NCBI GenBank assembly: GCA_024277955.1
Contig: JAJRUE010000268.1
Location: 1-14,453, forward strand
Reading direction: 5' to 3'
Source of the DNA: Alphaproteobacteria bacterium
GTDB taxonomy: Bacteria; Pseudomonadota; Alphaproteobacteria; Rhodobacterales; Rhodobacteraceae
Length of the DNA stretch: 14,453 nt
This document shows positions 6,901-12,769 of the stretch, in pieces. Below the pieces are notes generated by a model. That model searched no databases and was not told where the DNA came from. It saw only the letters and a program-made list of their open reading frames with translations. Both the position numbers and the translations under genes were made by a program. The stretch's first letter is position 1, and the number at the start of each line of letters is the position of its first letter.

Positions 6901-8051
6901 GCATCGCACCGGAAAACGAGGAATACCGGATTTCGATCCGCCGCCGCCCCCATCCCGGCGGACGCCCCGTGTCGCTGTGGGTCAACGGGTTCGATGCCAG
7001 CCGCGCGGCACCTGTGAAACTGGTGCATCTGGATGCGCATGACACCCAGGCCGAAGCCATGCAGACCCTGAACAGCAACCGGATCACGCCAAAGAAGATC
7101 TGGCCCGGTTTTCAGGACATGGCGCTGGGATATCAAAGCAACGCGCTGGAACTGATCAGCCCCGAAACCCGGCTGGAGGCGGCCCGCGAGGCCCCGGTGG
7201 CGGTGGTATCGGCAATGCGCAACGAGATGTTCATGCTGCCGCATTTCCTGGCGCATTACCGCAGCCTCGGGGTGGAAAGCTTTCTGATCGCCGACAATTG
7301 TTCCGATGACGGCACCCTGGAATATCTGGCCGATCAACCCGACGTGGCGCTGTTTTCCGTCGATACAGACTATAATCTGTCGCAATACGGGGTGGCCTGG
7401 CAGACCGCGCTGATGGGGGCCTTGCGGGTCGGGCGCTGGTCGATGGTGGCCGATGCCGACGAATTGCTGGTCTGGCAGGTGCCACAGCGCGAAACCCTGC
7501 CCGAATTGCTGGCGCGGCCCGAATTCGCGACGGCCGAGGCGGTGCGGCTGTTCATGCTCGACCTTTACCCGCGCGGGCCGCTGTCGGAAGCTGATTTCAA
7601 GTCGGGAAACCTCTTTGCAGAGACCGGTTTCGTCGACCGGGTGCCATTCCTGACCGACTGGCCCGGGCGCGGCCCCTATTCCAGCGGTCGGACCTGGACC
7701 AGCGCGCTGCGCCATCGTCTGATCGCCGGATCGCGGCCCGAACTGTTCGTGGCGCAGAAGCTGGCATTGGTGCGCTATCAGCCCTGGATGCGGTTCGCAG
7801 CCGGGCTGCATTACGCCGCCGACCTGCGCGTGGCGGAGCGCGAATTGCTGCTGGGGCATTTCAAGTACAATGCCGATTTCGCCGCCAAGGCGCGGATCGA
7901 GGTCGCCCGCCAGCAGCATTTCAACGGCGCCGAGGAGTATCGCAAATATCTGGCGATCCTGGCCGAGGGCCGCGAAGTGATCTTCGATGCCGCCATTTCG
8001 GTGCCCTGGACGGATTGCAGCTTTGCCGGGGATCGGCTGGAATTTGTCTGA
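3933..8051 (+). CDS. Galectin-like / GT31-like / GT2_4-like multidomain glycosyltransferase
   Basis: A 1372-residue protein with no signal peptide or clear membrane segment, so probably cytoplasmic. Residues about 10-132 look like a galectin fold: H39-x3-R43, V50-x-N52 and W60-x-x-E63 follow the galectin H-x-N-P-R, V-x-N and W-x-x-E sugar-binding pattern, and beta-strand-like segments follow. The middle Asn and last Arg of the classic set are S41 and A65. A possible beta domain (about 145-225) and an Asp/Thr/Glu-rich linker (about 291-332) lead into a helical, repeat-like middle (about 335-785). Residues about 790-1015 resemble GT31/Fringe galactosyltransferases: LPQKTL, the metal-binding D882-D883-D884, YADGGSGYALS at 942-952, and E978-D979. 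Residues about 1088-1330 resemble PF13704 glycosyltransferases: RNE at 1096-1098, DNCSDDGT at 1121-1128 and D1174-A-D1176-E1177. A GAGG ribosome-binding site lies seven bases before the ATG. Domain calls are by motif only. Confidence 0.85.
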   Translation: MLSFLTSGPARFRFRARFDDADYANISFFNRDRREIPFHLSLRADEGRAVCNRRGSDEVWGREIARKLTLARDGAANEVEIAFDAPHVRVRVDGVELFHFGPGLAAALGRQRFPWLERVGFVDFQGGIPPGSFDIDMRLPGEDPTAPLALDRRLELRARLSRPAGSPLHLEIPGTDVPPRLIERKTGADRVDLRAVLPGRVWRRVEPGKALEIRLCEGDATLARLSLTREQLSARITGLLDEVDLRGDAFTAAQVIEHVRHAGLGDRLPSDMQARLAELAGFYGLDRYATGDDGATDTPQTPHETLESESEDTTAPQPLPDLAAAIPDGGTDDGTDLAPVHAALARITAALNIPDGPAGVLADLRLPPEQGRALFLALVETFCLRDDMQGLFDWAATAELGDFDPGEDDWYNSAILPLLFQQGRMDEVTEVMRRLAGATGAWMVTPAIAWTVRAAMASRQLDEAARDPVIWAFSDFIARRIWDYWGRTPCHALIDTTVALLSARDRLSHDLDRAICDMALRAYGLSRRFWERVADRGDIRLTPALIAARDACATATETPLNRAALAPALNGLARAGVADAPRFRRELLGPSGAPLSGDHPDPAALIAEGIDMPEALLRHLAFPGSADPGDDLAEIAAEAMPRFYDGVPRATYAPLQSRIGSRIAALLAPGAPAPGAADIEALADGLATLSGAWSRYLGIGVTLSLLHGSLRIGAEGAADAAFDLLQTLISAGKQNNRAAIARAPAVVAALSALQALAGSDRRAAAALALLPDAVLPGLPDVESGSDIDNLRGSTLFNTLVTVFSCHPNLETRIPAMRAGWLGDLARLGIPYVVVVGNGDGQLRGDVLHLDAPDDYEGLPQKTLATIAWVHGHTRFTHMLKIDDDCFLNAPAFFCALSHLKSDYHGRPLTRHAGQTDRAWHNAKSTSPRGRLELDKSPEPSTYADGGSGYALSRTAMAAALAAADSAEGRHLIQVSFMEDKLLGDLLSLSGIAPENEEYRISIRRRPHPGGRPVSLWVNGFDASRAAPVKLVHLDAHDTQAEAMQTLNSNRITPKKIWPGFQDMALGYQSNALELISPETRLEAAREAPVAVVSAMRNEMFMLPHFLAHYRSLGVESFLIADNCSDDGTLEYLADQPDVALFSVDTDYNLSQYGVAWQTALMGALRVGRWSMVADADELLVWQVPQRETLPELLARPEFATAEAVRLFMLDLYPRGPLSEADFKSGNLFAETGFVDRVPFLTDWPGRGPYSSGRTWTSALRHRLIAGSRPELFVAQKLALVRYQPWMRFAAGLHYAADLRVAERELLLGHFKYNADFAAKARIEVARQQHFNGAEEYRKYLAILAEGREVIFDAAISVPWTDCSFAGDRLEFV

Positions 8052-8060
8052 AGGTTTCTC

Positions 8061-8124
8061 GGGGGGCCAGCCCCCGTCCGCCCTTGGCGGACTCCCCCGG
8101 AGTTTAGCTGGCAAGATGAAGGGG
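8061..8124 (+). repeat. Rhodobacterales-type palindromic intergenic element, copy B
   Basis: Two hairpins followed by the tail CCCCCGGAGTTTAGCTGGCA and then AGATGAAGGGG. The tail closely matches the minus-strand tail of the element at 1821-1899. Together the two copies bracket the two large forward glycosyltransferase genes in inverted orientation. Here the element occupies its expected place, directly after a gene end (stop at 8049-8051). Confidence 0.65.
8062..8092 (+). terminator. Two-hairpin terminator between convergent genes
   Basis: GGGGGC/GCCCCC (8062-8075) and GTCCGCC/GGCGGAC with a three-base loop (8076-8092) form two consecutive stems 10 bases after the 8051 stop. They lie 50 bases beyond the end of the reverse gene that stops at 8142, so they could stop transcription from both sides. 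There is no uridine run, so intrinsic termination is likely but unproven. Confidence 0.5.
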
Positions 8125-8141
8125 TTGGGGGCGCTTTCGGA

Positions 8142-9608
8142 TCAGGTGGGTTCGCCTTTGTAGTGTCGCATCAGGTCGTCCAGATGCGCGGGCATCGACA
8201 CCGGGGGGCGGGCGGCGCGCCAATAGGCGGCCGGGTCCAGACCACCGGACAGGATGTGGCGCAGGCGGGCGGTGAAGCTGTCGGTATCGCCGGCGCGGAA
8301 CACCATGTCGGGATTGTTGGCCAGCTCGCGCGCACCGCCGAGATCCGAGGTCAGCAGCGGGATGTGGCGGGCGTGCATTTCGATCGCCACCTGCGGCAGG
8401 TTGTCTTCCCACAGCACCGGGATCAGGCCGAGGCCGGTATCGGCCAGCAAATCGTCGAGCCCGTCATGGGCATAGCCATCGACATGGCGCAGCCCGGCCA
8501 GCCGCGGGCGCAGGGCCGCCAGCCGCGCCATCGCCTCGGGCGGGCCGGTGCGCGCCGCCACCAGCAGGTGCAGTCGGGCGGCGATGTCATCGGGCAGGCC
8601 TTCCAGCGCGTCGAGCAGGAAGAAGAAGCCCTTGTCGCGGCGCATGTAGCCCAGGTAGGCGAGGGCGAGCGTGCCATCGTCGTTCAGCACCTGCGCGCGG
8701 GGCGTGGTGGCCGCAAAGCAGTCGGCCTCGAGGGTGCCGATATAGCTGGTGTGCAGCAGCGCGGCGTCGATGCCATGCCGGCGGGCGACTTCGCAGACCC
8801 GCTCCGACACCCCCAGCACCCGGTCGCAATTGGCGTTGATCAGAGCCGTTATTCCGGCCCGGCGGCTGGCGAACTGCGCCGCCTCCATCCGGCCCGGCGG
8901 CGCGGTGGCGCGGCCCCGGCGCAGCCATGTCGCCAGCCGCACCAGCCGCGACCCGACCCGGATGGCATTGCGAAAGGCCAGGTCGAAGGTACGGGTGCCG
9001 GGGCGGATGCCGGCCCGTTTCAGCCGATAGGCCAGCGCATTGGCCAGCCGCGCCATCCGTTCCGGCGTCTGGTGCGGCAGGCAGGCGACGCAATTGGCCC
9101 CATCCGCGAAACCGGTGCAGTTTTCGCGTTCCTGAAACCACAGGTTCACCTGCGGGCAGACCGGGTAGTAATTGTGCAGCGACAGGATCACCCTGGTCTG
9201 CGGGAAATGCTGTTTCAGCCGCAGCACCGCCGCCGGCACCCCTTCGAGATTGTTGAAATGCACCACGTCATAGGGCCCGTTGGCGGCCAGAAAATCGAAG
9301 AACGCCGTCTCGGTCGCGGCATGCGTCAGCTGGCCCGGGTTGCCGAAGGAGTGATGCGATGGCGACAACAGCCCGGCATTGACGATCTCGTAGCGCCGGG
9401 CGCGGTCGGTATCCGGGCCGTGGCGGATGCGTTCCCAGCGGGGCGGGCGCGCGCGCAGGTCGTGCGACAGACCCGAACACAGGAAATCCGCCGACACCTC
9501 CGGTATTGCATCCAGCGCCCGCAACAGGTTGCGCTGATACACCGATACGCCGCCGCCGCGGTTTTCGTCGTCGAGGTAATCGACCCAGTTGTAACACAGG
9601 ATGCGCAT
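8142..9608 (-). CDS. GT4-family glycosyltransferase (GT-B fold)
   Basis: A 488-residue GT-B glycosyltransferase that would add a sugar from a nucleotide-sugar donor to the growing polysaccharide. The N-terminal domain starts with MRILCYN and carries the glycine-rich GGGVSVY loop (18-24), VVHFNN (115-120) and the LHNYYPVCP segment (144-152). Cysteines C151, C164, C173 and C176 form a cluster that might bind metal or be structural. The C-terminal Rossmann half has ALAYLGYMRRDKGF (315-328) and an E401...E410 stretch in the position of the donor-binding E-x7-E motif, spaced one residue longer, followed by TSDLGGARE. The ATG at 9608 is chosen because the fold starts there; upstream codons overlap the ATPase gene. 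It begins eight bases after that gene's stop, so it is the third gene of the export operon. A GGGGA abuts the start codon, unusually close for a ribosome-binding site, so translational coupling is plausible. Sugar specificity is unknown. Confidence 0.87.
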   Translation of the reverse strand: MRILCYNWVDYLDDENRGGGVSVYQRNLLRALDAIPEVSADFLCSGLSHDLRARPPRWERIRHGPDTDRARRYEIVNAGLLSPSHHSFGNPGQLTHAATETAFFDFLAANGPYDVVHFNNLEGVPAAVLRLKQHFPQTRVILSLHNYYPVCPQVNLWFQERENCTGFADGANCVACLPHQTPERMARLANALAYRLKRAGIRPGTRTFDLAFRNAIRVGSRLVRLATWLRRGRATAPPGRMEAAQFASRRAGITALINANCDRVLGVSERVCEVARRHGIDAALLHTSYIGTLEADCFAATTPRAQVLNDDGTLALAYLGYMRRDKGFFFLLDALEGLPDDIAARLHLLVAARTGPPEAMARLAALRPRLAGLRHVDGYAHDGLDDLLADTGLGLIPVLWEDNLPQVAIEMHARHIPLLTSDLGGARELANNPDMVFRAGDTDSFTARLRHILSGGLDPAAYWRAARPPVSMPAHLDDLMRHYKGEPT

Positions 9609-9616
9609 TCCCCGGA

Positions 9617-10270
9617 TCAGCTCATGATCCGGTCGTGCAGATCGATCGCCTCTTCGAGATCCTCGAAATAGAACAGGCGCCCGTTTTCCAGCACGATGCC
9701 GGCATTGCAATAGGCGCGCACCTGATCCATCGAATGGCTGACCAGGATCGCGCTCGAGGTCTTGACCCGCTCGGTGAAGATCGCCTGGCTCTTGCGCTTG
9801 AATATCTTGTCGCCCACCGCCGTCACCTCGTCCACCAGATAGGTATCGAAGCGGATCCCCATCGAGGCACCGAAGGTCAGCCGCGAGCGCATGCCGCTGG
9901 AATAGCTGCGCACCGGCATGTGGAAATGCTTGCCCAGTTCGGCGAAATCCTCGACGAAGGCCAGCAGGCTGTCGGTATCGACGCCATAGATCCGGGCGAT
10001 GAAGCGGATGTTCTGCGCCCCGGTCAGTTCGCGGTGGAACGAACCGGCGAACCCCACCGGCCAGGAAATCGTGCCATCCGAAACGATGCGGCCGCTATCG
10101 GGGCGCATGGTGCCGGCGATCATCTGCAACAGGGTCGATTTGCCGGCGCCGTTGCGCCCCAGCAATGCCAGCGAATGCCCCGTCGGCAGGGTCATGTTCA
10201 GATTGTCGATGACGATCTTGCGCGCGCCCTGAACCCAGAACCCCTTGGACAGGTTTTCAAATCGGATCAT
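9617..10270 (-). CDS. kpsT: Capsular polysaccharide ABC exporter ATPase, KpsT-like
   Basis: A 217-residue ATP-binding subunit of an ABC-2 polysaccharide exporter. It would power transfer of the completed polysaccharide through the permease encoded at 11922-12740. Seen in the sequence: Walker A GRNGAGKST (38-46), the ABC signature variant YSSGMRSRL (123-131), Walker B TYLVDEV (143-149) and the switch histidine H179. The protein is short and lacks the C-terminal carbohydrate-binding extension of Wzt proteins, which fits KpsT/BexA/CtrD. The ATG at 10270 has a well-placed AGGGG five bases upstream. The gene starts 27 bases after the co-polymerase gene ends and is followed after eight bases by a glycosyltransferase, so the three form one operon. 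The permease is not next to it but divergent, about 1.65 kb away. The symbol is by family resemblance. Confidence 0.92.
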   Translation of the reverse strand: MIRFENLSKGFWVQGARKIVIDNLNMTLPTGHSLALLGRNGAGKSTLLQMIAGTMRPDSGRIVSDGTISWPVGFAGSFHRELTGAQNIRFIARIYGVDTDSLLAFVEDFAELGKHFHMPVRSYSSGMRSRLTFGASMGIRFDTYLVDEVTAVGDKIFKRKSQAIFTERVKTSSAILVSHSMDQVRAYCNAGIVLENGRLFYFEDLEEAIDLHDRIMS

Positions 10271-10297
10271 GACATCCCCTGCGCCGTTCCGGGGCCG

Positions 10298-11818
10298 CTA
10301 CCTGCGGTCCCGCAGGCTGTAATAGACCAGCATCAGGATCGCCCAGAACATCAACACGAACAGCGCCGCCAGCCCCATCAGCACGAAACGCTGCGGATAT
10401 TCCGAGGTGCGCGGCAGGGTCGGGCGGATATAGGTCGCCAGATAGCGGCTTTGCCGCGCGGCATTGGTGCGCGCCGCGTCCAGCACCGTCAGCGCCGCGC
10501 GATAGGATTCCTCGGCGAATTCGCGGTCCACCGTCAGGCTTTCGAATTCGGCGATCAGGGTCGGGTAATCCTCGCCGACATCGCCGGTTTCGGTGCTGTC
10601 GGAGGCAAAGCTCTGACGTTCCTTGGCGATACGCTCGCGGATCACCCCGATCAGCCGCTCGGCCTTGATCACCCTTGGGTCGGCATCGCTGGCGGTCCCG
10701 CTCAGCAGATCGTATTCGATCAGCGCCTCGGCCAGTTGCTGTTGCAGGTTGGCCATCACCCCCATCCGCCCCTGCATGTCGGTCAGCGGATCGACGATCT
10801 GGGTGCGGGTACGATAGCGGGTCAGCGCCTCGCGCGCCTTCTTCAGCCGCTTGATCGCCTCCTCCAGATCGGCCCGGGCATAGCGCAGCGCATCCTCGCG
10901 CGCCTGTTCGTTCAGCGCGTTGATCATGTCCTGGCTCTCGGTGACGATCTCGGTGGCGACCCGTTGCGCATATTCGGGATCGAACGCCAGCACCCGCACT
11001 TCGATCAGCCCGCTGCCCTGGTCATAGGAAATCCGCACCACCCGCTGCCAGAACCAGACCATGTCTTCCAGCGTCGCATCGGGCCAGACCGAGAACATCC
11101 AGTCCTTCGGCCAGTTCATCGAATAATGGCCGCGCAGGTCGAGCTTGGCGTCGATCGATTCGACCAGTTCCTGGCTCTGGATGAATTCATAGAGGATGTC
11201 GCTGTCGGTGGTGGTCGACCCGGCGCCGGCGAATTGCGCCAGCCCGCCCAGCAGGTCGGTGGCCGAGGCGCCCTCTTCCTTGCGCACGGTGAACCCGGTG
11301 GTCGAGCCGTACTGGTCGGCGGCGATTTCCCACAGGTAGAAGCCCAAGCCCCCCAGCGGCGCCATCACCAGCAGGATGAAGCTGAAGATCACCCCCCAGT
11401 GGCGACGCTTCATCCGCGCCGGTTGCGCCAGCGGCTGCACCTCGACCACCGCCACCGGCGGGCGCCTGCCCCCCTTGCCGGGAGCGCCACCGCCGGGCCG
11501 GCCCTGACCGGGCTGCCCGTCCGGCCCCTGGCGTTCGCGTTGGCGTTCGATCTGGCGTTCGCGCTGACGGGCCAGCTGATCCGCGTTCTGGCCCGGTTTC
11601 TGGCCCGGTTTCTGGCCCTGGTTCTGGCCCGGCTTCGGAACCGGCCTCTGGCCTGGTTTCTGGCCCGGATTCTGGCCCTCGTTCCGATCCGCCGGCGTCT
11701 TGCGCGCGGCCGGTGATGTCGCTTGCGCGCCACCGTCGGGCCCTGCGTCCCTTTTCGCGACCGAGGTTTTGGCCGGCTGGCCGGAGTCGGGTTTGGATAT
11801 GCCGGAATCCCTGTTCAT
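10298..11818 (-). CDS. kpsE: Capsule export co-polymerase, KpsE/BexC/CtrB-like, with repetitive N-terminal extension
   Basis: A 506-residue inner-membrane polysaccharide co-polymerase that would link the ABC exporter to an outer-membrane channel. TM1 (about 140-163) and TM2 (about 478-501) enclose a large periplasmic domain with predicted coiled coils (about 303-375 and 385-450). The RPTLPRTSEYPQR segment before TM2 and the short SLRDRR tail fit the family. Unusually, a 139-residue cytoplasmic stretch precedes TM1. It is rich in Pro, Gly, Gln, Lys and Arg, with a K-P-G-Q-like array at about 46-79 and R-E-R-Q units at 84-97. Family members normally have a much shorter N-terminus. The ATG at 11818 is preferred over a TTG at 11851 because AGGA lies four bases before it. 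It stops with TAG 27 bases before the ATPase gene. The ends and topology are clear; the role of the extension is unknown. Confidence 0.87.
   Translation of the reverse strand: MNRDSGISKPDSGQPAKTSVAKRDAGPDGGAQATSPAARKTPADRNEGQNPGQKPGQRPVPKPGQNQGQKPGQKPGQNADQLARQRERQIERQRERQGPDGQPGQGRPGGGAPGKGGRRPPVAVVEVQPLAQPARMKRRHWGVIFSFILLVMAPLGGLGFYLWEIAADQYGSTTGFTVRKEEGASATDLLGGLAQFAGAGSTTTDSDILYEFIQSQELVESIDAKLDLRGHYSMNWPKDWMFSVWPDATLEDMVWFWQRVVRISYDQGSGLIEVRVLAFDPEYAQRVATEIVTESQDMINALNEQAREDALRYARADLEEAIKRLKKAREALTRYRTRTQIVDPLTDMQGRMGVMANLQQQLAEALIEYDLLSGTASDADPRVIKAERLIGVIRERIAKERQSFASDSTETGDVGEDYPTLIAEFESLTVDREFAEESYRAALTVLDAARTNAARQSRYLATYIRPTLPRTSEYPQRFVLMGLAALFVLMFWAILMLVYYSLRDRR
11529..11564 (-). 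repeat. Three 12-bp tandem units encoding R-E-R-Q
   Basis: On the plus strand, units TGGCGTTCGCGT, TGGCGTTCGATC and TGGCGTTCGCGC follow each other without gaps. On the coding (minus) strand they give R-E-R-Q / I-E-R-Q / R-E-R-Q, a charged segment likely to be helical just before the Gly/Pro-rich stretch and TM1 of the co-polymerase. Confidence 0.8.
11587..11682 (-). repeat. Eight 12-bp tandem units encoding x-P-G-Q
   Basis: Eight consecutive 12-base units, consensus TCTGGCCCGGTT on the plus strand. The first two are identical and the fifth is most diverged. They encode four-residue Lys/Asn-Pro-Gly-Gln-type repeats in the cytoplasmic extension of the co-polymerase. Because the unit is a multiple of three, copy-number change would keep the frame. 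Confidence 0.85.
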
Positions 11819-11856
11819 CAAATCCTGCCCGAAACCCTGCTCACATACCAAGTCGT

Positions 11857-11885
11857 TTGAAATCCCATGGTATCTCTTACATAAT
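11857..11885 (+). promoter_or_regulatory. Sigma70-type promoter for the KpsM-like permease gene
   Basis: TTGAAA (11857-11862) and CATAAT (11880-11885) are spaced by exactly 17 bases, each one mismatch from the consensus. Transcription would start near 11892, giving a leader of about 30 bases before the ATG at 11922. Between the boxes lies an imperfect 18-base palindrome centred on CCATGG (11859-11876, 7 of 9 positions paired), a possible operator. The divergent co-polymerase gene starts at 11818; on the minus strand only a weak TTGAGG...GATACC candidate is visible for it. Confidence 0.6.
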
Positions 11886-11921
11886 CGGCATCCTCAAGGC
11901 CAGCGCGAGAACCGCCCGCAG

Positions 11922-12740
11922 ATGTATTCCGTATCCAAGACCCCACCGCCCCTGGAACCCGGTCGCGGCGCCCGGCGCAGCTTTGCCACCTGGCGCGCGG
12001 TGATGGCGCTGATCCTGCGCGAGATGTCGACCCGCTATGGCAAGAACCCCGGCGGCTATATCTGGGCGGTGCTGGAACCGCTGGGCGCGATCCTGATCCT
12101 CAGCTTCGCATTCTCGCTGATGATGCGCTCGCCGTCGCTGGGCAACAGCTTCATCCTGTTCTATGCCACCGGCTATCTGCCCTTCAACCTCTACCAGGTT
12201 CTCGCCAACAACGTCGCCCGGGCGCTTTCGTTTTCCAAATCGCTGCTGTTCTACCCTTCGGTGACCTGGGTGGATGCGATCCTGGCGCGGTTCCTGCTCA
12301 ACGCCCTCACCGGGGTGCTGGTGGCCTATCTGCTGCTCTCCGGCATCCTGGCGGTAATCGACACCCGCATCGTACTGGATTTCATGCCGATGGTCGCGTC
12401 CATGGGGCTGGCGATGCTGCTGGGGCTGGGAATCGGTACGCTGAATTGTGCGCTGGGGGGAATATTCCCGACCTGGGATCTGATCTGGTCGATCGCCACC
12501 CGACCGCTGTTCATCGCCTCGGCGATCTTCTTCGTCATGGAGGACTTGCCGACCGGCGTGCAGGACATCCTATGGTACAATCCCTTGGTCCATATCACCG
12601 GCATGATGCGCGCCGGCTTCTTCCCGATGTATTCGCCGCAATATGTCAGCCCGCTCTATGTGCTGGCCGTCGCCCTGATCTCGCTGGTGATGGGGCTGAT
12701 CCTGCTCGGGCGCTATCACCGGGACATCCTGAACCGCTGA
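11922..12740 (+). CDS. kpsM: Capsular polysaccharide ABC exporter permease, KpsM-like
   Basis: A 272-residue ABC-2 type integral membrane subunit forming the inner-membrane channel for polysaccharide export, the partner of the KpsT-like ATPase. The LREMSTRYGKNPGGYIWAVLEP stretch (about 32-53) is the typical cytoplasmic segment before the first membrane helix of KpsM/Wzm proteins. About six hydrophobic helices follow (roughly 52-68, 76-95, 118-143, 154-175, 190-206 and 244-263). WYNPLVHITGMMRAGFF near 218-234 is also characteristic. The open frame extends further upstream, but MYSVSK at 11922 gives the normal family length and lies just downstream of the promoter. The Shine-Dalgarno match is weak (GAGA, rather distant). 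The gene is divergent from the co-polymerase/ATPase operon, whereas permease and ATPase genes are usually adjacent. Confidence 0.92.
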   Translation: MYSVSKTPPPLEPGRGARRSFATWRAVMALILREMSTRYGKNPGGYIWAVLEPLGAILILSFAFSLMMRSPSLGNSFILFYATGYLPFNLYQVLANNVARALSFSKSLLFYPSVTWVDAILARFLLNALTGVLVAYLLLSGILAVIDTRIVLDFMPMVASMGLAMLLGLGIGTLNCALGGIFPTWDLIWSIATRPLFIASAIFFVMEDLPTGVQDILWYNPLVHITGMMRAGFFPMYSPQYVSPLYVLAVALISLVMGLILLGRYHRDILNR

Positions 12741-12769
12741 GCCGGCGGCCCGGTCGCGGCCCCGTATCG

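Noticed and set aside
4854..8114. Two long reverse open frames (4854-6563 and 6618-8114) opposite the 1372-residue protein
   Set aside because: Antisense to a frame with several domain motifs; their products are His/Gln/Gly-rich with no recognisable motif.
8163..9671. Forward open frame of 502 codons opposite the GT4 gene
   Set aside because: Fully antisense to a gene with a complete GT-B motif set; the composition is that of a shadow frame.
9609..9710. 34-codon upstream extension of the GT4 gene
   Set aside because: It overlaps the ATPase gene and the residues are basic shadow sequence; the GT4 fold starts with MRIL at 9608.
11529..11682. Tandem short repeats considered as a CRISPR array or non-coding satellite
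   Set aside because: The 12-base units have no spacers and are in frame inside a membrane-protein gene.
9506..11716. Forward open frame of 736 codons opposite the co-polymerase and ATPase genes
   Set aside because: Antisense to two clearly recognised genes, rich in His/Gln/Arg/Pro typical of GC-driven shadow frames, and its 3' part simply mirrors the 12-bp repeats.
12741..12769. GC-rich 29-base gap between the convergent permease and GT2 genes, tested for a terminator hairpin
   Set aside because: Only short, poorly aligned GGCC pairings; no clean stem or T run.
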